Part shown: positions 41,897 through 50,885 of the stretch, one piece after another | How the letters are laid out: the number at the start of each line of letters is the position of its first letter | How positions within the stretch are numbered: the stretch's first letter is position 1 | The notes under the pieces: model-generated | The model's input: only the letters and a program-made list of their open reading frames with translations | What the model was told of the DNA's origin: nothing | The model's database searches: none | Translations under genes and position numbers: made by a program | Source: Candidatus Gastranaerophilales bacterium | Lineage (GTDB): Bacteria; Cyanobacteriota; Vampirovibrionia; Gastranaerophilales; Gastranaerophilaceae | Direction of reading: 5' to 3' | Assembly: GCA_900769645.1 (NCBI GenBank) | Contig: CAAGHI010000077.1 | Coordinates: 33,204 to 97,203, forward strand | Length of the DNA stretch: 64,000 nt

Positions 41897-44569
41897 CTAT
41901 TTTGTAGGGTAGTAATCTCTAACAACACCGTTGAATGCGTCGATATAAATTGCTTTAATATCTTCCATCAATGGGTATGCTGGGTTTGCACCTGTACATT
42001 GGTCGTCAAATGCAAGTTCTACCATTTCGTCCAACTTAGCGTTGAAGTCTTCTTCTGATACACCGAATTCTTTAATAGAGAACGGTAAGTTGATTTTCTT
42101 CATCAAATCTTCAATAGCTTTGATGTACAATTCAACTTTTTCATCATCAGTTTTACCGCCCAAGCCAAGTTCATCAGCGATTTGACCATATTTAGCCTTA
42201 GCGTTAGGGAACTTGTATTGAGGGAAGATTGCTTGTTTATTAGGACAATCAACTGCGTTGTATTTAATAATTTGTCTGAACAACAATGCGTTAGCAACAC
42301 CGTGTGGTACGTGGAACATTGCACCAAGTTTGTGAGCCATTGAGTGGCACAAACCTAGGAATGAGTTAGCGAATGCCATACCTGCAATTGTTGCTGCATA
42401 GTGCATTTTTTCTCTTGCGATTGGATCGTTAGCACCTTCTTTATATGATCTTTCTAAGTATCTGAAGATTAACTTAGCAGCTTCCAAAGCGTTTGAGTTT
42501 GTGAAGTTTGTAGCCATACAAGATACGTAAGCTTCTGTTGCGTGAACCAAAGCGTCGATACCAGATGCAGCTGTCAATCCTTTTGGCATACCATCAACGA
42601 AGTTAGGGTCGATGATTGACATATTAGGAGTCAAAGCGTAATCTGCAATCGCATATTTTACGTGAGTTTCATCATCAGTGATGATTGCGAACGGTGTAAC
42701 TTCTGAACCTGTACCTGAAGTTGTTGGAATAGCAACCATAGTAGCTTTTTTACCAAGTTCAGGAATTTTACAAATTCTTTTTCTGATATCTAAGAATCTC
42801 ATTGCGATATCTTCAAAGTTTGTATCAGGTTGTTCATACAATAACCACATAATTTTAGCTGCGTCCATTGGAGAACCACCACCTAATGAAATGATTACAT
42901 CAGGTTCAAATGGTTTCATAATATCCATAGCTTGGTTAATTGTTGACAATGTAGGATCCGGTTTAACGTCGAAGAATACTTCGTGATCCATACCGATTTC
43001 GTCCAAAACTTTGATAATGCTGTCCACAGCACCAGAGTTGAACAAGAATCTGTCTGTTACGATAAATGCACGTTTTTTGCCTTCAAGTTCACGAAGAGCT
43101 AGATCAACAGCGCCTCTTTTGAAGTAAACTTTTGGCGGAACTTTGAACCAAAGCATATTTTCTCTCCTTTCAGCAACTGTTTTGTAGTTCAATAAGTTTT
43201 CAACACCGATGTTACCAGAAACGGCGTTTTTACCCCAAGAACCGCAACCTAATGATAATGACGGTTCAAGTTTGAAGTTGTACAAGTCACCGATACCACC
43301 CAATGCTGATGGAGAGTTAATCAATACACGGCAAGCTGGCATCATGTTTGCGTATTTATCAATTCTTTCTTGGCTTCTAGCATCTGTGTAAAGGTCTGCT
43401 GTGTGACCTGCACCACCTTTTGAAACTAGTTCAAATGCAACTTGTGCAGCAGCTTCGAAATCTTTTGCTCTGTACATAGTCAAGATTGGAGAAAGTTTTT
43501 CTCTTGAGAATGGATCTTCCCAGTCAACTTTTGGTCTTTCAGCCAACAAGATTTTTGAAGTTTTTGGAATTTCAAAACCTGACAATTTAGCGATGTTGTA
43601 AGCGCTTTGACCAACGATATCAGGGTGAGCTGTACCACGTTTAGGGTCGATGAACGGAAGATCAATCATTTTCTTTTCTTCTGCAGCGTTCAAAAGATAT
43701 GCACCACGGTAGATGAATTCTTTTTTAACAGCTTCATAAACTTCATCAACAACAACAACTGATTGTTCAGAAGCACAAATCATACCGTTGTCGAATGTTT
43801 TTGACATCAAAATTGAAGAAACAGCCATTTGAATATCAGCAGTTTCATCAATCAAAGCACAAGCGTTACCAGGACCAACACCTAATGCAGGGTTTCCTGA
43901 TGAATAAGCAGCTTTAACCATGCCAGGGCCGCCTGTTGCCAAAATGCAAGCGATGTTAGGATGTTGCATCAATTGGCTAGACAATTCGATAGATGGAACA
44001 TCAATCCAACCGATAATATCTTCTGGAGCACCAGCTTTTACAGCAGCTTCATAAACCAATTTTGCAGCAGCAATTGTTGATTTTGTAGCTCTTGGGTGTG
44101 GTGAGAAGATGATTGCGTTTCTTGTTTTCAAAGCGATTAATGATTTGAAAATTGCAGTTGAAGTTGGGTTAGTTGTAGGAACGATACCTGCGATAACACC
44201 AAGAGGTTCAGCAACAATTTTAATACCGTTTGCTTTGTCTTCTTTAATAACGCCACAAGTTTTAGCGTTTTTGTGTTTATTGTAAATATATTCTGATGCG
44301 AAGTGGTTTTTGATAATTTTATCTTCCAAAACACCCATTCCTGTTTCTTCGTGAGCCAATCTAGCTAGAGGAATACGAGCTTTGTCTGCGGCAGTTGCAG
44401 CAGCTTTGAAAATTGCATCAACTTGTTCTTGAGTAAATGTTGCAAAAATCTTTTGAGCTTTTTTAGCTCTTTCGATAAGCAATTCCAATTGTTCAGCACT
44501 GTCAACAAGAGAAGACTTGTTCAAAGTCTTTTCAAGGTTTTCGACAGTCTTTTTGCTTTTTGTTGTCAT
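41897..44569 (-). CDS. adhE: Bifunctional acetaldehyde-CoA/alcohol dehydrogenase
   Basis: AdhE converts acetyl-CoA to acetaldehyde and then to ethanol with two NADH, and forms spirosomes. The 890-aa length is standard. Residues about 1-440 are the CoA-dependent aldehyde dehydrogenase (GIVPTTNPTSTAIFKSLIAL, catalytic Cys in NGMICASEQSVVV); about 460-870 are the iron-dependent alcohol dehydrogenase (SLGGGSPMDAAKIMW, IPTTSGTGSEVTPFA, metal-ligand region GLCHSMAHKLGAMFHVPHG). It indicates a fermentative metabolism. Ribosome site AAGGAGAAAAAAT. It is a single gene; the tandem repeat follows its stop. Confidence 0.98.
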   Translation of the reverse strand: MTTKSKKTVENLEKTLNKSSLVDSAEQLELLIERAKKAQKIFATFTQEQVDAIFKAAATAADKARIPLARLAHEETGMGVLEDKIIKNHFASEYIYNKHKNAKTCGVIKEDKANGIKIVAEPLGVIAGIVPTTNPTSTAIFKSLIALKTRNAIIFSPHPRATKSTIAAAKLVYEAAVKAGAPEDIIGWIDVPSIELSSQLMQHPNIACILATGGPGMVKAAYSSGNPALGVGPGNACALIDETADIQMAVSSILMSKTFDNGMICASEQSVVVVDEVYEAVKKEFIYRGAYLLNAAEEKKMIDLPFIDPKRGTAHPDIVGQSAYNIAKLSGFEIPKTSKILLAERPKVDWEDPFSREKLSPILTMYRAKDFEAAAQVAFELVSKGGAGHTADLYTDARSQERIDKYANMMPACRVLINSPSALGGIGDLYNFKLEPSLSLGCGSWGKNAVSGNIGVENLLNYKTVAERRENMLWFKVPPKVYFKRGAVDLALRELEGKKRAFIVTDRFLFNSGAVDSIIKVLDEIGMDHEVFFDVKPDPTLSTINQAMDIMKPFEPDVIISLGGGSPMDAAKIMWLLYEQPDTNFEDIAMRFLDIRKRICKIPELGKKATMVAIPTTSGTGSEVTPFAIITDDETHVKYAIADYALTPNMSIIDPNFVDGMPKGLTAASGIDALVHATEAYVSCMATNFTNSNALEAAKLIFRYLERSYKEGANDPIAREKMHYAATIAGMAFANSFLGLCHSMAHKLGAMFHVPHGVANALLFRQIIKYNAVDCPNKQAIFPQYKFPNAKAKYGQIADELGLGGKTDDEKVELYIKAIEDLMKKINLPFSIKEFGVSEEDFNAKLDEMVELAFDDQCTGANPAYPLMEDIKAIYIDAFNGVVRDYYPTK

Positions 44570-44729
44570 ATATTTTTTCTCCTTGTATATTGTGCATGAC
44601 GCACATTTTGTAAATAAGTTTCAGAAATAATTTTATTTATTCGTGAATTATTTCACAATTGCATTATAAAATAAAGACAATTCAAAAGCAAGTGTAAATT
44701 TTACAATCTTTATAGAAATTTAATATGCA

Positions 44730-44757
44730 AAAAATAAAGACCGAAAACTCGGTCTTT
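44730..44757 (-). terminator. Terminator of the 51-aa gene
   Basis: AAAGACCGA/TCGGTCTTT stem; the minus strand continues ATTTTTT. It lies 39 bases past the stop at 44796. Confidence 0.8.
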
Positions 44758-44795
44758 GTAGTATAAACTCTCAATTCTTACTAAATAAATAAGCA

Positions 44796-44951
44796 CTATT
44801 TGACTGCTTGCAGTCTTGCTTGAATACCTGCATCTGCATTAATTCTTTTTGCAGCTGCCAACGCCATATTGCGACGTTTTCTCGCTCCTCTTAATATAAA
44901 TTCCACACTGTCGCATACATTACACGAAGGTGATTTTATCTTTTTTAACAT
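44796..44951 (-). CDS. Small basic protein with one CxxC motif (51 aa)
   Basis: A short gene with a strong ribosome site (ATGGAGATAACATT) and its own terminator (44730-44757). The protein starts MLKKIKSPSCNVCDSVEFIL, followed by the basic RGARKRRNMALAAAKRINAD and a helical tail ending QARLQAVK. The single CxxC could bind metal as a dimer or be redox-active; with so basic a composition it may bind nucleic acid. It is not recognised. It lies between adhE and rpmA on the same strand. Confidence 0.7.
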   Translation of the reverse strand: MLKKIKSPSCNVCDSVEFILRGARKRRNMALAAAKRINADAGIQARLQAVK

Positions 44952-45055
44952 AATGTTATCTCCATTAAACTTTCTGATTACAAATTATTTATCGGAAGGT
45001 TTGAGAGAAAACTTTAATATTTTACGCCCATTTGTTAATAAATTTTTACAATTAA

Positions 45056-45083
45056 AAAAGCCCCATCGTTCAATGGAGCTTTT
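45056..45083 (-). terminator. Terminator of rplU-rpmA
   Basis: AAAAGCCCCAT/ATGGAGCTTTT stem followed on the minus strand by T run, 26 bases beyond the rpmA stop. Confidence 0.85.
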
Positions 45084-45108
45084 CTAATATTTTGATTAAA
45101 TCGTCTGG

Positions 45109-45363
45109 CTACACAGCGTAAACACTAACTTGTTTTCTGTCACGTCTGTGTGGTTCAAATTTAACTTGTCCGTCAATCAAAGCATACAATGTATCATCAG
45201 AGCCGATACCTACATTGTTACCAGGGTGAACTTTTGTTCCTCTTTGACGAATGATAATGTTACCTGCTTTAACGATTTCGCCACCGAATTTTTTAACGCC
45301 TAAACGCTTAGCTTCGGAGTCACGACCGTTACGGGTAGATCCCATACCTTTCTTATGTGCCAT
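45109..45363 (-). CDS. rpmA: Large ribosomal subunit protein bL27
   Basis: An 84-aa protein that starts directly MAHKKGMGSTRNGRDSEAKR, with no cleavable N-terminal extension of the Firmicutes kind, and contains LGVKKFGGEIVKAGNIIIRQ and GTKVHPGNNVGIGSDDTLYA. It acts near the peptidyl-transferase centre. It follows rplU, the conserved pair, with ribosome site AAGGAGAATAAAAA. Confidence 0.97.
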   Translation of the reverse strand: MAHKKGMGSTRNGRDSEAKRLGVKKFGGEIVKAGNIIIRQRGTKVHPGNNVGIGSDDTLYALIDGQVKFEPHRRDRKQVSVYAV

Positions 45364-45472
45364 TTTTTATTCTCCTTATACTCCGTATAAATTTGTTTAT
45401 TCAAATTTTATACGTGTTAGTTGTATCACTTTAATAGATTTTGAGGGAATTCCTCATTTGATTTAAGAAGTC

Positions 45473-45823
45473 TTATGCTTCTTCAGTTGTTTCAGCAGCT
45501 TTCTTTTGAGCAGAAGTTCTGATTTTTGAAATCATAACTCTTGTAAAGCCTTGTCTATGACCTTGTTTTCTTCTGTAACCTTTTTTAGGTCTTTGTTTGT
45601 AAACGATTACTTTTTTAGCTCTGTCGTGTTTTACGATTGTTCCTTCAGCAGATGCACCAGCAACATAAGGTTGACCTACTTTAGATTTTTTACCGTTTAC
45701 GATCATAACGACTTTATCAAAAACTACTTTTGAATCTTTGTCGCCTTCTAGCAATTCAACATCAAGATATCTTCCTTCTTCAACTTGATATTGTTTTCCG
45801 CCTGTTTCTACAATTGCGAACAT
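45473..45823 (-). CDS. rplU: Large ribosomal subunit protein bL21
   Basis: A 116-aa protein with MFAIVETGGKQYQVEEGRYL, ATIV-like GTIVKHDRAKKVIVYKQRPK and the C-terminal KKGYRRKQGHRQGFTRVMI. A 15-residue Ala/Glu-rich tail (AQKKAAETTEEA) follows the usual end. First gene of rplU-rpmA. Confidence 0.97.
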   Translation of the reverse strand: MFAIVETGGKQYQVEEGRYLDVELLEGDKDSKVVFDKVVMIVNGKKSKVGQPYVAGASAEGTIVKHDRAKKVIVYKQRPKKGYRRKQGHRQGFTRVMISKIRTSAQKKAAETTEEA

Positions 45824-46031
45824 TTTAATTTTCCTTTCTTTGTGGGTTTCGTTTTCCTCATAAGCGTAGGGTTTTCGGCTAGTTGAGAAAATTTTATAAC
45901 GATTTACCGCATACTAATACATCTGTTATTATCCATGGGACAAGTCCTTATGTCAAGCTCTATTAATATTTATTAACTTTGTGTTTATCCAAATTTGTTT
46001 GCGGTAGAATAAAACAGTACGGAGAGGTATG

Positions 46032-47342
46032 ATGAAATTTACTGTTGACGAAATAAGAAGAGCTACAAATGCCGAGATTAAAGGCGAAATCAGTGGAGAA
46101 TTTGAAATTTCCACAGATACAAGAACTATAAAAAATGGCGACATTTATCTTCCATTAAAAGGCGAAAACTTTGATGGAGAAAGCTTTTGTCCGAAAGCAC
46201 TAGAAGCCGGAGCTGTCGGCTGTTTTTGTACAAAAGATGACTGCCCTGCCGAATTTTCAATAAAAGTTCCTGATACAAAAGTTGCGTATTTAGAACTTGC
46301 AAATTTTAAAAGAAATCAACTCAATCCGACAACTATCGGAGTTACGGGAAGTTCCGGCAAAACGACAACGAAAGAAATGATTTATGCCGTAGCTTCTGCA
46401 AAGTTCAAAACTCACAAAACTTATTCAAACCACAACAACGAAATCGGATTTTGCCAGACAGTACTCTCTATGCCTGAGAATACAGAGGTTTTGATTGTAG
46501 AAATGGGTATGCGTGGCTTTGGGGAAATCGAACTTATAGACAAATATGCAGAACCTGATTATGCAGTTATTACAAACGCTGGTTCCGCTCACATCGGGCG
46601 TCTTGGCAGTCTTGACAACATTGCAAAAGCGAAATGTGAGATTACAAACCACCTTAAAAAAGCTTTAATAGCAAACGACAATCCGAGATTGAAAAAGTTT
46701 GCAAACTTTGACGGAGAAAAGATTTTCTACTCAATAAATGATGTTGAAATTTTAGAAAAGCGCAAAAGTTATTCAAAATTTATTTATAAAGAAAAAGAAT
46801 ATGAACTCAATGTTGAGGGTGATTACAATATCGAGAACTCGCTTGCCGCAATAGAAATTGGATATAAGCTCAAAATGACTTACGATGAAATCAAACGAGG
46901 ACTTTTGTCTTATCGACCGATTGAAAAACGTTGGGAAGAAGAAAAAATCAAGGATTTTACGGTAATTAATGATAGCTACAATGCAAACCCTGAGTCTATG
47001 AAGGCTTCTGTTGCAACGTTTTTGGAGCTTTACCCAAATCCTGTTGTAATTTTAGGTAACATGGGAGAACTTGGCGAAAACGAAATAGAACTTCACAAAG
47101 AGGTTGGAGATTTTCTTGGCAAAAAATTCCAAGGGAAATCAGCAAAATTCTTAACAGTCGGCAATCTCGCAGATTATATCGGAAAAGAATTAGAGAAATT
47201 CGGGTTTGACGTCAAAAACTTTAGCGACAATCTCGAAATATCTCGTTACATTCTTGATAATTTACATGGTGGTATTACAATATTTTTAAAGGCTTCTCGC
47301 TCGATGAAGTTTGAAGAGATAATTGAGAATTTAAAGAAATAG
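46032..47342 (+). CDS. murF: UDP-N-acetylmuramoyl-tripeptide--D-alanyl-D-alanine ligase
   Basis: MurF adds D-Ala-D-Ala to the UDP-MurNAc-tripeptide using ATP. The start at ATG 46032 gives a proper distance from GGAGAGG; the adjacent ATG 46029 is too close. The 436-aa protein shows a Mur ligase N-terminal domain, the ATP loop GVTGSSGKTTTKEMIYAV, YSNHNNEIGFCQTVL, EMGMRGFGEIELI and NDSYNANPESMKASVATF. It opens a murF-mraY-murD-ftsW-murG cluster on one strand. Confidence 0.96.
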   Translation: MKFTVDEIRRATNAEIKGEISGEFEISTDTRTIKNGDIYLPLKGENFDGESFCPKALEAGAVGCFCTKDDCPAEFSIKVPDTKVAYLELANFKRNQLNPTTIGVTGSSGKTTTKEMIYAVASAKFKTHKTYSNHNNEIGFCQTVLSMPENTEVLIVEMGMRGFGEIELIDKYAEPDYAVITNAGSAHIGRLGSLDNIAKAKCEITNHLKKALIANDNPRLKKFANFDGEKIFYSINDVEILEKRKSYSKFIYKEKEYELNVEGDYNIENSLAAIEIGYKLKMTYDEIKRGLLSYRPIEKRWEEEKIKDFTVINDSYNANPESMKASVATFLELYPNPVVILGNMGELGENEIELHKEVGDFLGKKFQGKSAKFLTVGNLADYIGKELEKFGFDVKNFSDNLEISRYILDNLHGGITIFLKASRSMKFEEIIENLKK

Positions 47343-47393
47343 TAGGGTAAAAGCCTTGAGATACAATAGTTTTACGAAAGCAGGAATAAAATT

Positions 47394-48374
47394 ATGATAA
47401 TGTTAGCAGTTGCATTTTTACTAGGAATTATATTATGTCTACTCTTTGGAGTTCCGTATATTGATTTTTTGAAAAAACACATGATTGGGCAGTACGTAAA
47501 GGTTTGCGCACCGGAAGCTCACGCTAAAAAACAAGGAACACCGACAACAGGTGGCGTATTTATAATTGTTGCAACAATTTTGGGTTCAATAATTGCTCTT
47601 GCAATGAATCAAAGTCTTGATACAGAAGCTTTTATCATATTGCTAACTCTTTTATTCTACACATTTGAAGGTTTTCAAGATGATTATTTGAAAATCAAAG
47701 GAAAGAAAAACGATGGAATGTCTGCTAAGGGTAAACTTTTGCGACAAATAGCAATCGCATTATTGCCAACATTGTATTTGATGATGACAAAAACTGGCGC
47801 AACTGATGTTACAATCGGTCATTATAGCTTGCATTTGGGTTGGTTGTATCCAATTTTTGCTGTATTTGTAATTACAGGTGCCTCAAATGCATACAACTTG
47901 ACAGATGGACTTGACGGCTTAGCTGCATCAACAGGAACTTTCGCATTTTCGGCTTGTGCATTTATTGCATATTTTTCGGGTTATCCGGAAGCTGCAATTA
48001 TTTCAGCTTGTCTTGCTGGTGCATTGGTTGGATTTTTGAAATACAACAAACCGAAAGCGGAAGTATTTATGGGCGATACAGGCTCACTTGCAATCGGAGG
48101 ATTGCTTGGTACTGTTGCGGTTTTGGGTAAATTCGAAATCCTTCTTATCCTAATCGCAGGTGTTTTTGTTATGGAAACTTTGTCTGTAATAATTCAGGTT
48201 GCAAGTTTTAAATCAACCGGAAAAAGAGTTTTCAAAATGGCTCCAATTCACCACCATTTTGAGCTATGCAACTGGAGTGAAAAGAAGGTTGTAACTGTGT
48301 TTGCAGCAGTATCTGCAATCCTTTCAGTTTCAGCTGTTGTAATTTATATTTTGATTAATAGAGGAATTTTATAA
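47394..48374 (+). CDS. mraY: Phospho-N-acetylmuramoyl-pentapeptide transferase
   Basis: MraY moves phospho-MurNAc-pentapeptide onto undecaprenyl phosphate to make lipid I. The 326-aa membrane protein has about ten helices. Family motifs are HAKKQGTPTTGGVFIIVATI, EGFQDDYLKI (the DDxxK-type motif), NAYNLTDGLDGLAA, FMGDTGSLAIGG and APIHHHFEL. It overlaps murD by one base. Confidence 0.97.
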   Translation: MIMLAVAFLLGIILCLLFGVPYIDFLKKHMIGQYVKVCAPEAHAKKQGTPTTGGVFIIVATILGSIIALAMNQSLDTEAFIILLTLLFYTFEGFQDDYLKIKGKKNDGMSAKGKLLRQIAIALLPTLYLMMTKTGATDVTIGHYSLHLGWLYPIFAVFVITGASNAYNLTDGLDGLAASTGTFAFSACAFIAYFSGYPEAAIISACLAGALVGFLKYNKPKAEVFMGDTGSLAIGGLLGTVAVLGKFEILLILIAGVFVMETLSVIIQVASFKSTGKRVFKMAPIHHHFELCNWSEKKVVTVFAAVSAILSVSAVVIYILINRGIL

Positions 48375-49735
48375 TGAATTGTCCAAGTTTAAAATTGTTT
48401 GACAAAAAAGTTTTGGTATTAGGCTTTTCCAAAAGTGGAATTTCTGCCGCAAAATACTTGAATAAAGTTGGTGCAGAGGTTTATATTACCGAGTTTAGGG
48501 CCGAAAAACCGGAGGACAAAGAAAAATTTGATGAACTTTTAAAATTAGGCATAAAAGTTGAATTTGGTGGACACAGCGACGAATTTATTCAGAATTCCTA
48601 CATTGCCGTAACAAGCCCAGGAATTCCGCCGAGAGCCGAGATTATGCAGAAGTTAAAAGCAGCAGAAGTCCCTGTGATTTCCGAAGTTGAGCTTGCTGCG
48701 ACACAAACTCAAACTCCATTTATTGCAATTACCGGCACGAACGGAAAGACTACAACAACAGCTTTGACAGCGCACATTTTGTCATCTGAATACAAGGCTG
48801 AACCTTGCGGAAATTATGGTGTTCCACCTTGTGACCTGCTAGACAAAGATGTGGATTATATGGTTTGTGAATGCAGTTCATTCCAATTGGAATACAGCAA
48901 TTCATTCCAACCTCAAATATCTGTTTTTACAAACTTTACACCCGACCACATCGACTGGCACCAAGGTTTGGAAAATTATTTTAAAGCTAAAGCAAAAATT
49001 TTTAAAAGTCCGCAAGCTCCTGCCTTTTCAGTCTTAAATGCAAAAGACGAAAAGCTTTTAGAATTTTCAAAACATTGCGGTGGCACAGTATTTTTGTTTG
49101 ATGCAGAAATTGGCGAAAACTGTTCTTACATCAAAGATGATGCGATTTATTTTAAACGTGATGGAAAAGAAGACAGAATTATTGAATTGAAAGACTGTCC
49201 GCTAATCGGAAATCACAATTATCAAAACGTTATGTGTGCAGTGATTGTGGCAAAATTGGAAGGAATTTCTGACGACGATATTAGAAAATCAATTATGTCT
49301 TTCAAAGTTCCTGAGCACAGGTTAGAAAAGTTTGCACAAATCGGGAAAACAGTGTTTTACAACGATTCAAAGGCAACAAATCCTGAGGCAAGTCTTGTTG
49401 CAATAAATTCGTTTGACAACTGTGATGTTGTCCTTATTGCAGGCGGTCGAGATAAAAATACAGATTTGACAGAGTTTTGCGAAGCGATAAAAAAACACAT
49501 CAAAACAGTAATTTTGATTGGAGAAGCAGCCGACAGATTTAATGAAAATCTGAGAAAAAATGGCTTTGACAACATTATCAGAGAAAAATCTATGCAAAGT
49601 GCGATTGACAAAGCAATTGAGCTAAATCCAGATGTCGTTTTGTTGTCACCGGCGTGCGCAAGTTTTGATATGTTTAGCGGATATGAAGAGAGGGGAAGGG
49701 TTTTCAAGGAATATGTCCTATCAAAGATCAATTAG
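48374..49735 (+). CDS. murD: UDP-N-acetylmuramoylalanine--D-glutamate ligase
   Basis: MurD adds D-Glu to UDP-MurNAc-L-Ala. The 453-aa protein has an N-terminal Rossmann-like domain (LGFSKSGISAAKYL), ATP loop ITGTNGKTTTTALTAH, VCECSSFQLEYS, NFTPDHIDWH and FYNDSKATNPEAS. The start overlaps the mraY stop by one base (TAATG). The ftsW start lies 22 bases inside its end. Confidence 0.96.
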   Translation: MNCPSLKLFDKKVLVLGFSKSGISAAKYLNKVGAEVYITEFRAEKPEDKEKFDELLKLGIKVEFGGHSDEFIQNSYIAVTSPGIPPRAEIMQKLKAAEVPVISEVELAATQTQTPFIAITGTNGKTTTTALTAHILSSEYKAEPCGNYGVPPCDLLDKDVDYMVCECSSFQLEYSNSFQPQISVFTNFTPDHIDWHQGLENYFKAKAKIFKSPQAPAFSVLNAKDEKLLEFSKHCGGTVFLFDAEIGENCSYIKDDAIYFKRDGKEDRIIELKDCPLIGNHNYQNVMCAVIVAKLEGISDDDIRKSIMSFKVPEHRLEKFAQIGKTVFYNDSKATNPEASLVAINSFDNCDVVLIAGGRDKNTDLTEFCEAIKKHIKTVILIGEAADRFNENLRKNGFDNIIREKSMQSAIDKAIELNPDVVLLSPACASFDMFSGYEERGRVFKEYVLSKIN

Positions 49736-50885
49736 ACAAGAGCCAAATCACTACGATCCACGAGTTAAAAGTGTAATAATTTCTGCGCCAGACAAGACGC
49801 TTTTGATTGTTGTCGCTTTTTTAGTCGTAATCGGTTTTTTGGCAATTTTTTCTGCTACTGCCCCAAAATGTCTTGATGAAGGCGGAAATCCTCTTCAATT
49901 TGTTATAAAACAGTTTGCTGGCTTGGTTATCGGCTTTATTGGAATGAAATATTTCATGAATTACGATTACAAAAAGCTTGCAAGTTGGAATACCGCTGTT
50001 ATGGCAGGGGTTTTAATTGCTTTGTTTTTAGTTGATTTTACACCTTTGGGTATGGTTGTAAACGGCGCAAAACGTTGGATTAACTTAGGTTTTTATCAAC
50101 TCCAACCGTCAGAATTTGCGAAACCCGCAGTTGTTTTACTTTTGGCAAACGCTTTCCGCAAAGACGCAAACCTATTCGACCAAAACAAATGGGTATGGGC
50201 GTTTTTCCCGATTATTGCGATGGCAGGCTTGACATTTATTCAGCCTAACTTGTCAATGGTAATTTTACTTGGAATGACAACGGTTGTTATGTACATGGCA
50301 GCCGGCGGTTCGGTTAAACTGTTCTTGAGCTGTATCGGAACAATGGTTGTAACCATCATTATCGGCTTAACAACAATCATTAAACCGTATCAGTTGCAAC
50401 GTTTAAAAACTTGGCGCCACCCAGAACTTGACCCATTGGGGGCAGGTTATAACATTATACAATCCTTGATTGCGTTCGCATCAGGCGGTTTTAGCGGTGT
50501 TGGATATGGCGGTTCTATTCAAAAACTTTCATATTTGCCGGAATGTCACACCGACTTTATCTTCGCAATTATCGCAGAAGAACTCGGTTTTGTCGGCTGT
50601 GTTCTCGTTATCGGACTATTTTTCACGTTCTTCTATCGAGGTTTAATTATTGCGACAAGATGTCCTGACATGTACGGAAAACTTCTCGCTGTCGGGATTA
50701 CATTCTCAATTACATTCCAAGCGTTTATGAATATGAGTGTTGCAAGTTCATTCTTGCCAACAACCGGTGTTCCGCTTCCATTCATTAGTTACGGTGGTTC
50801 TTCACTAATCGTTTCATTAATTATGGTTGGAATACTTTTGAATATTTCTAAAAAAAGAATTAAGAAAATAAGGGACAGATATTAA
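49713..50885 (+). CDS. ftsW: Septal peptidoglycan polymerase FtsW
   Basis: The start is ATG 49713 (MSYQRSIRQEPNHYDPRVK), with TTCAAGGAAT as ribosome site, overlapping the end of murD. The 390-aa SEDS protein has about ten helices; signatures include GAKRWINLGFYQLQPSEFAK and the C-terminal FLPTTGVPLPFISYGGSSL. It polymerises glycan strands during division with a class B PBP, which is not encoded in this window. FtsW rather than RodA is favoured by the mur/murG context. Confidence 0.94.
   Translation: MSYQRSIRQEPNHYDPRVKSVIISAPDKTLLIVVAFLVVIGFLAIFSATAPKCLDEGGNPLQFVIKQFAGLVIGFIGMKYFMNYDYKKLASWNTAVMAGVLIALFLVDFTPLGMVVNGAKRWINLGFYQLQPSEFAKPAVVLLLANAFRKDANLFDQNKWVWAFFPIIAMAGLTFIQPNLSMVILLGMTTVVMYMAAGGSVKLFLSCIGTMVVTIIIGLTTIIKPYQLQRLKTWRHPELDPLGAGYNIIQSLIAFASGGFSGVGYGGSIQKLSYLPECHTDFIFAIIAEELGFVGCVLVIGLFFTFFYRGLIIATRCPDMYGKLLAVGITFSITFQAFMNMSVASSFLPTTGVPLPFISYGGSSLIVSLIMVGILLNISKKRIKKIRDRY

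Noticed and set aside
44869..45087. Plus-strand open frame next to rpmA
   Set aside because: It overlaps the 51-aa minus-strand gene, which has a ribosome site and terminator, and shows no support of its own.
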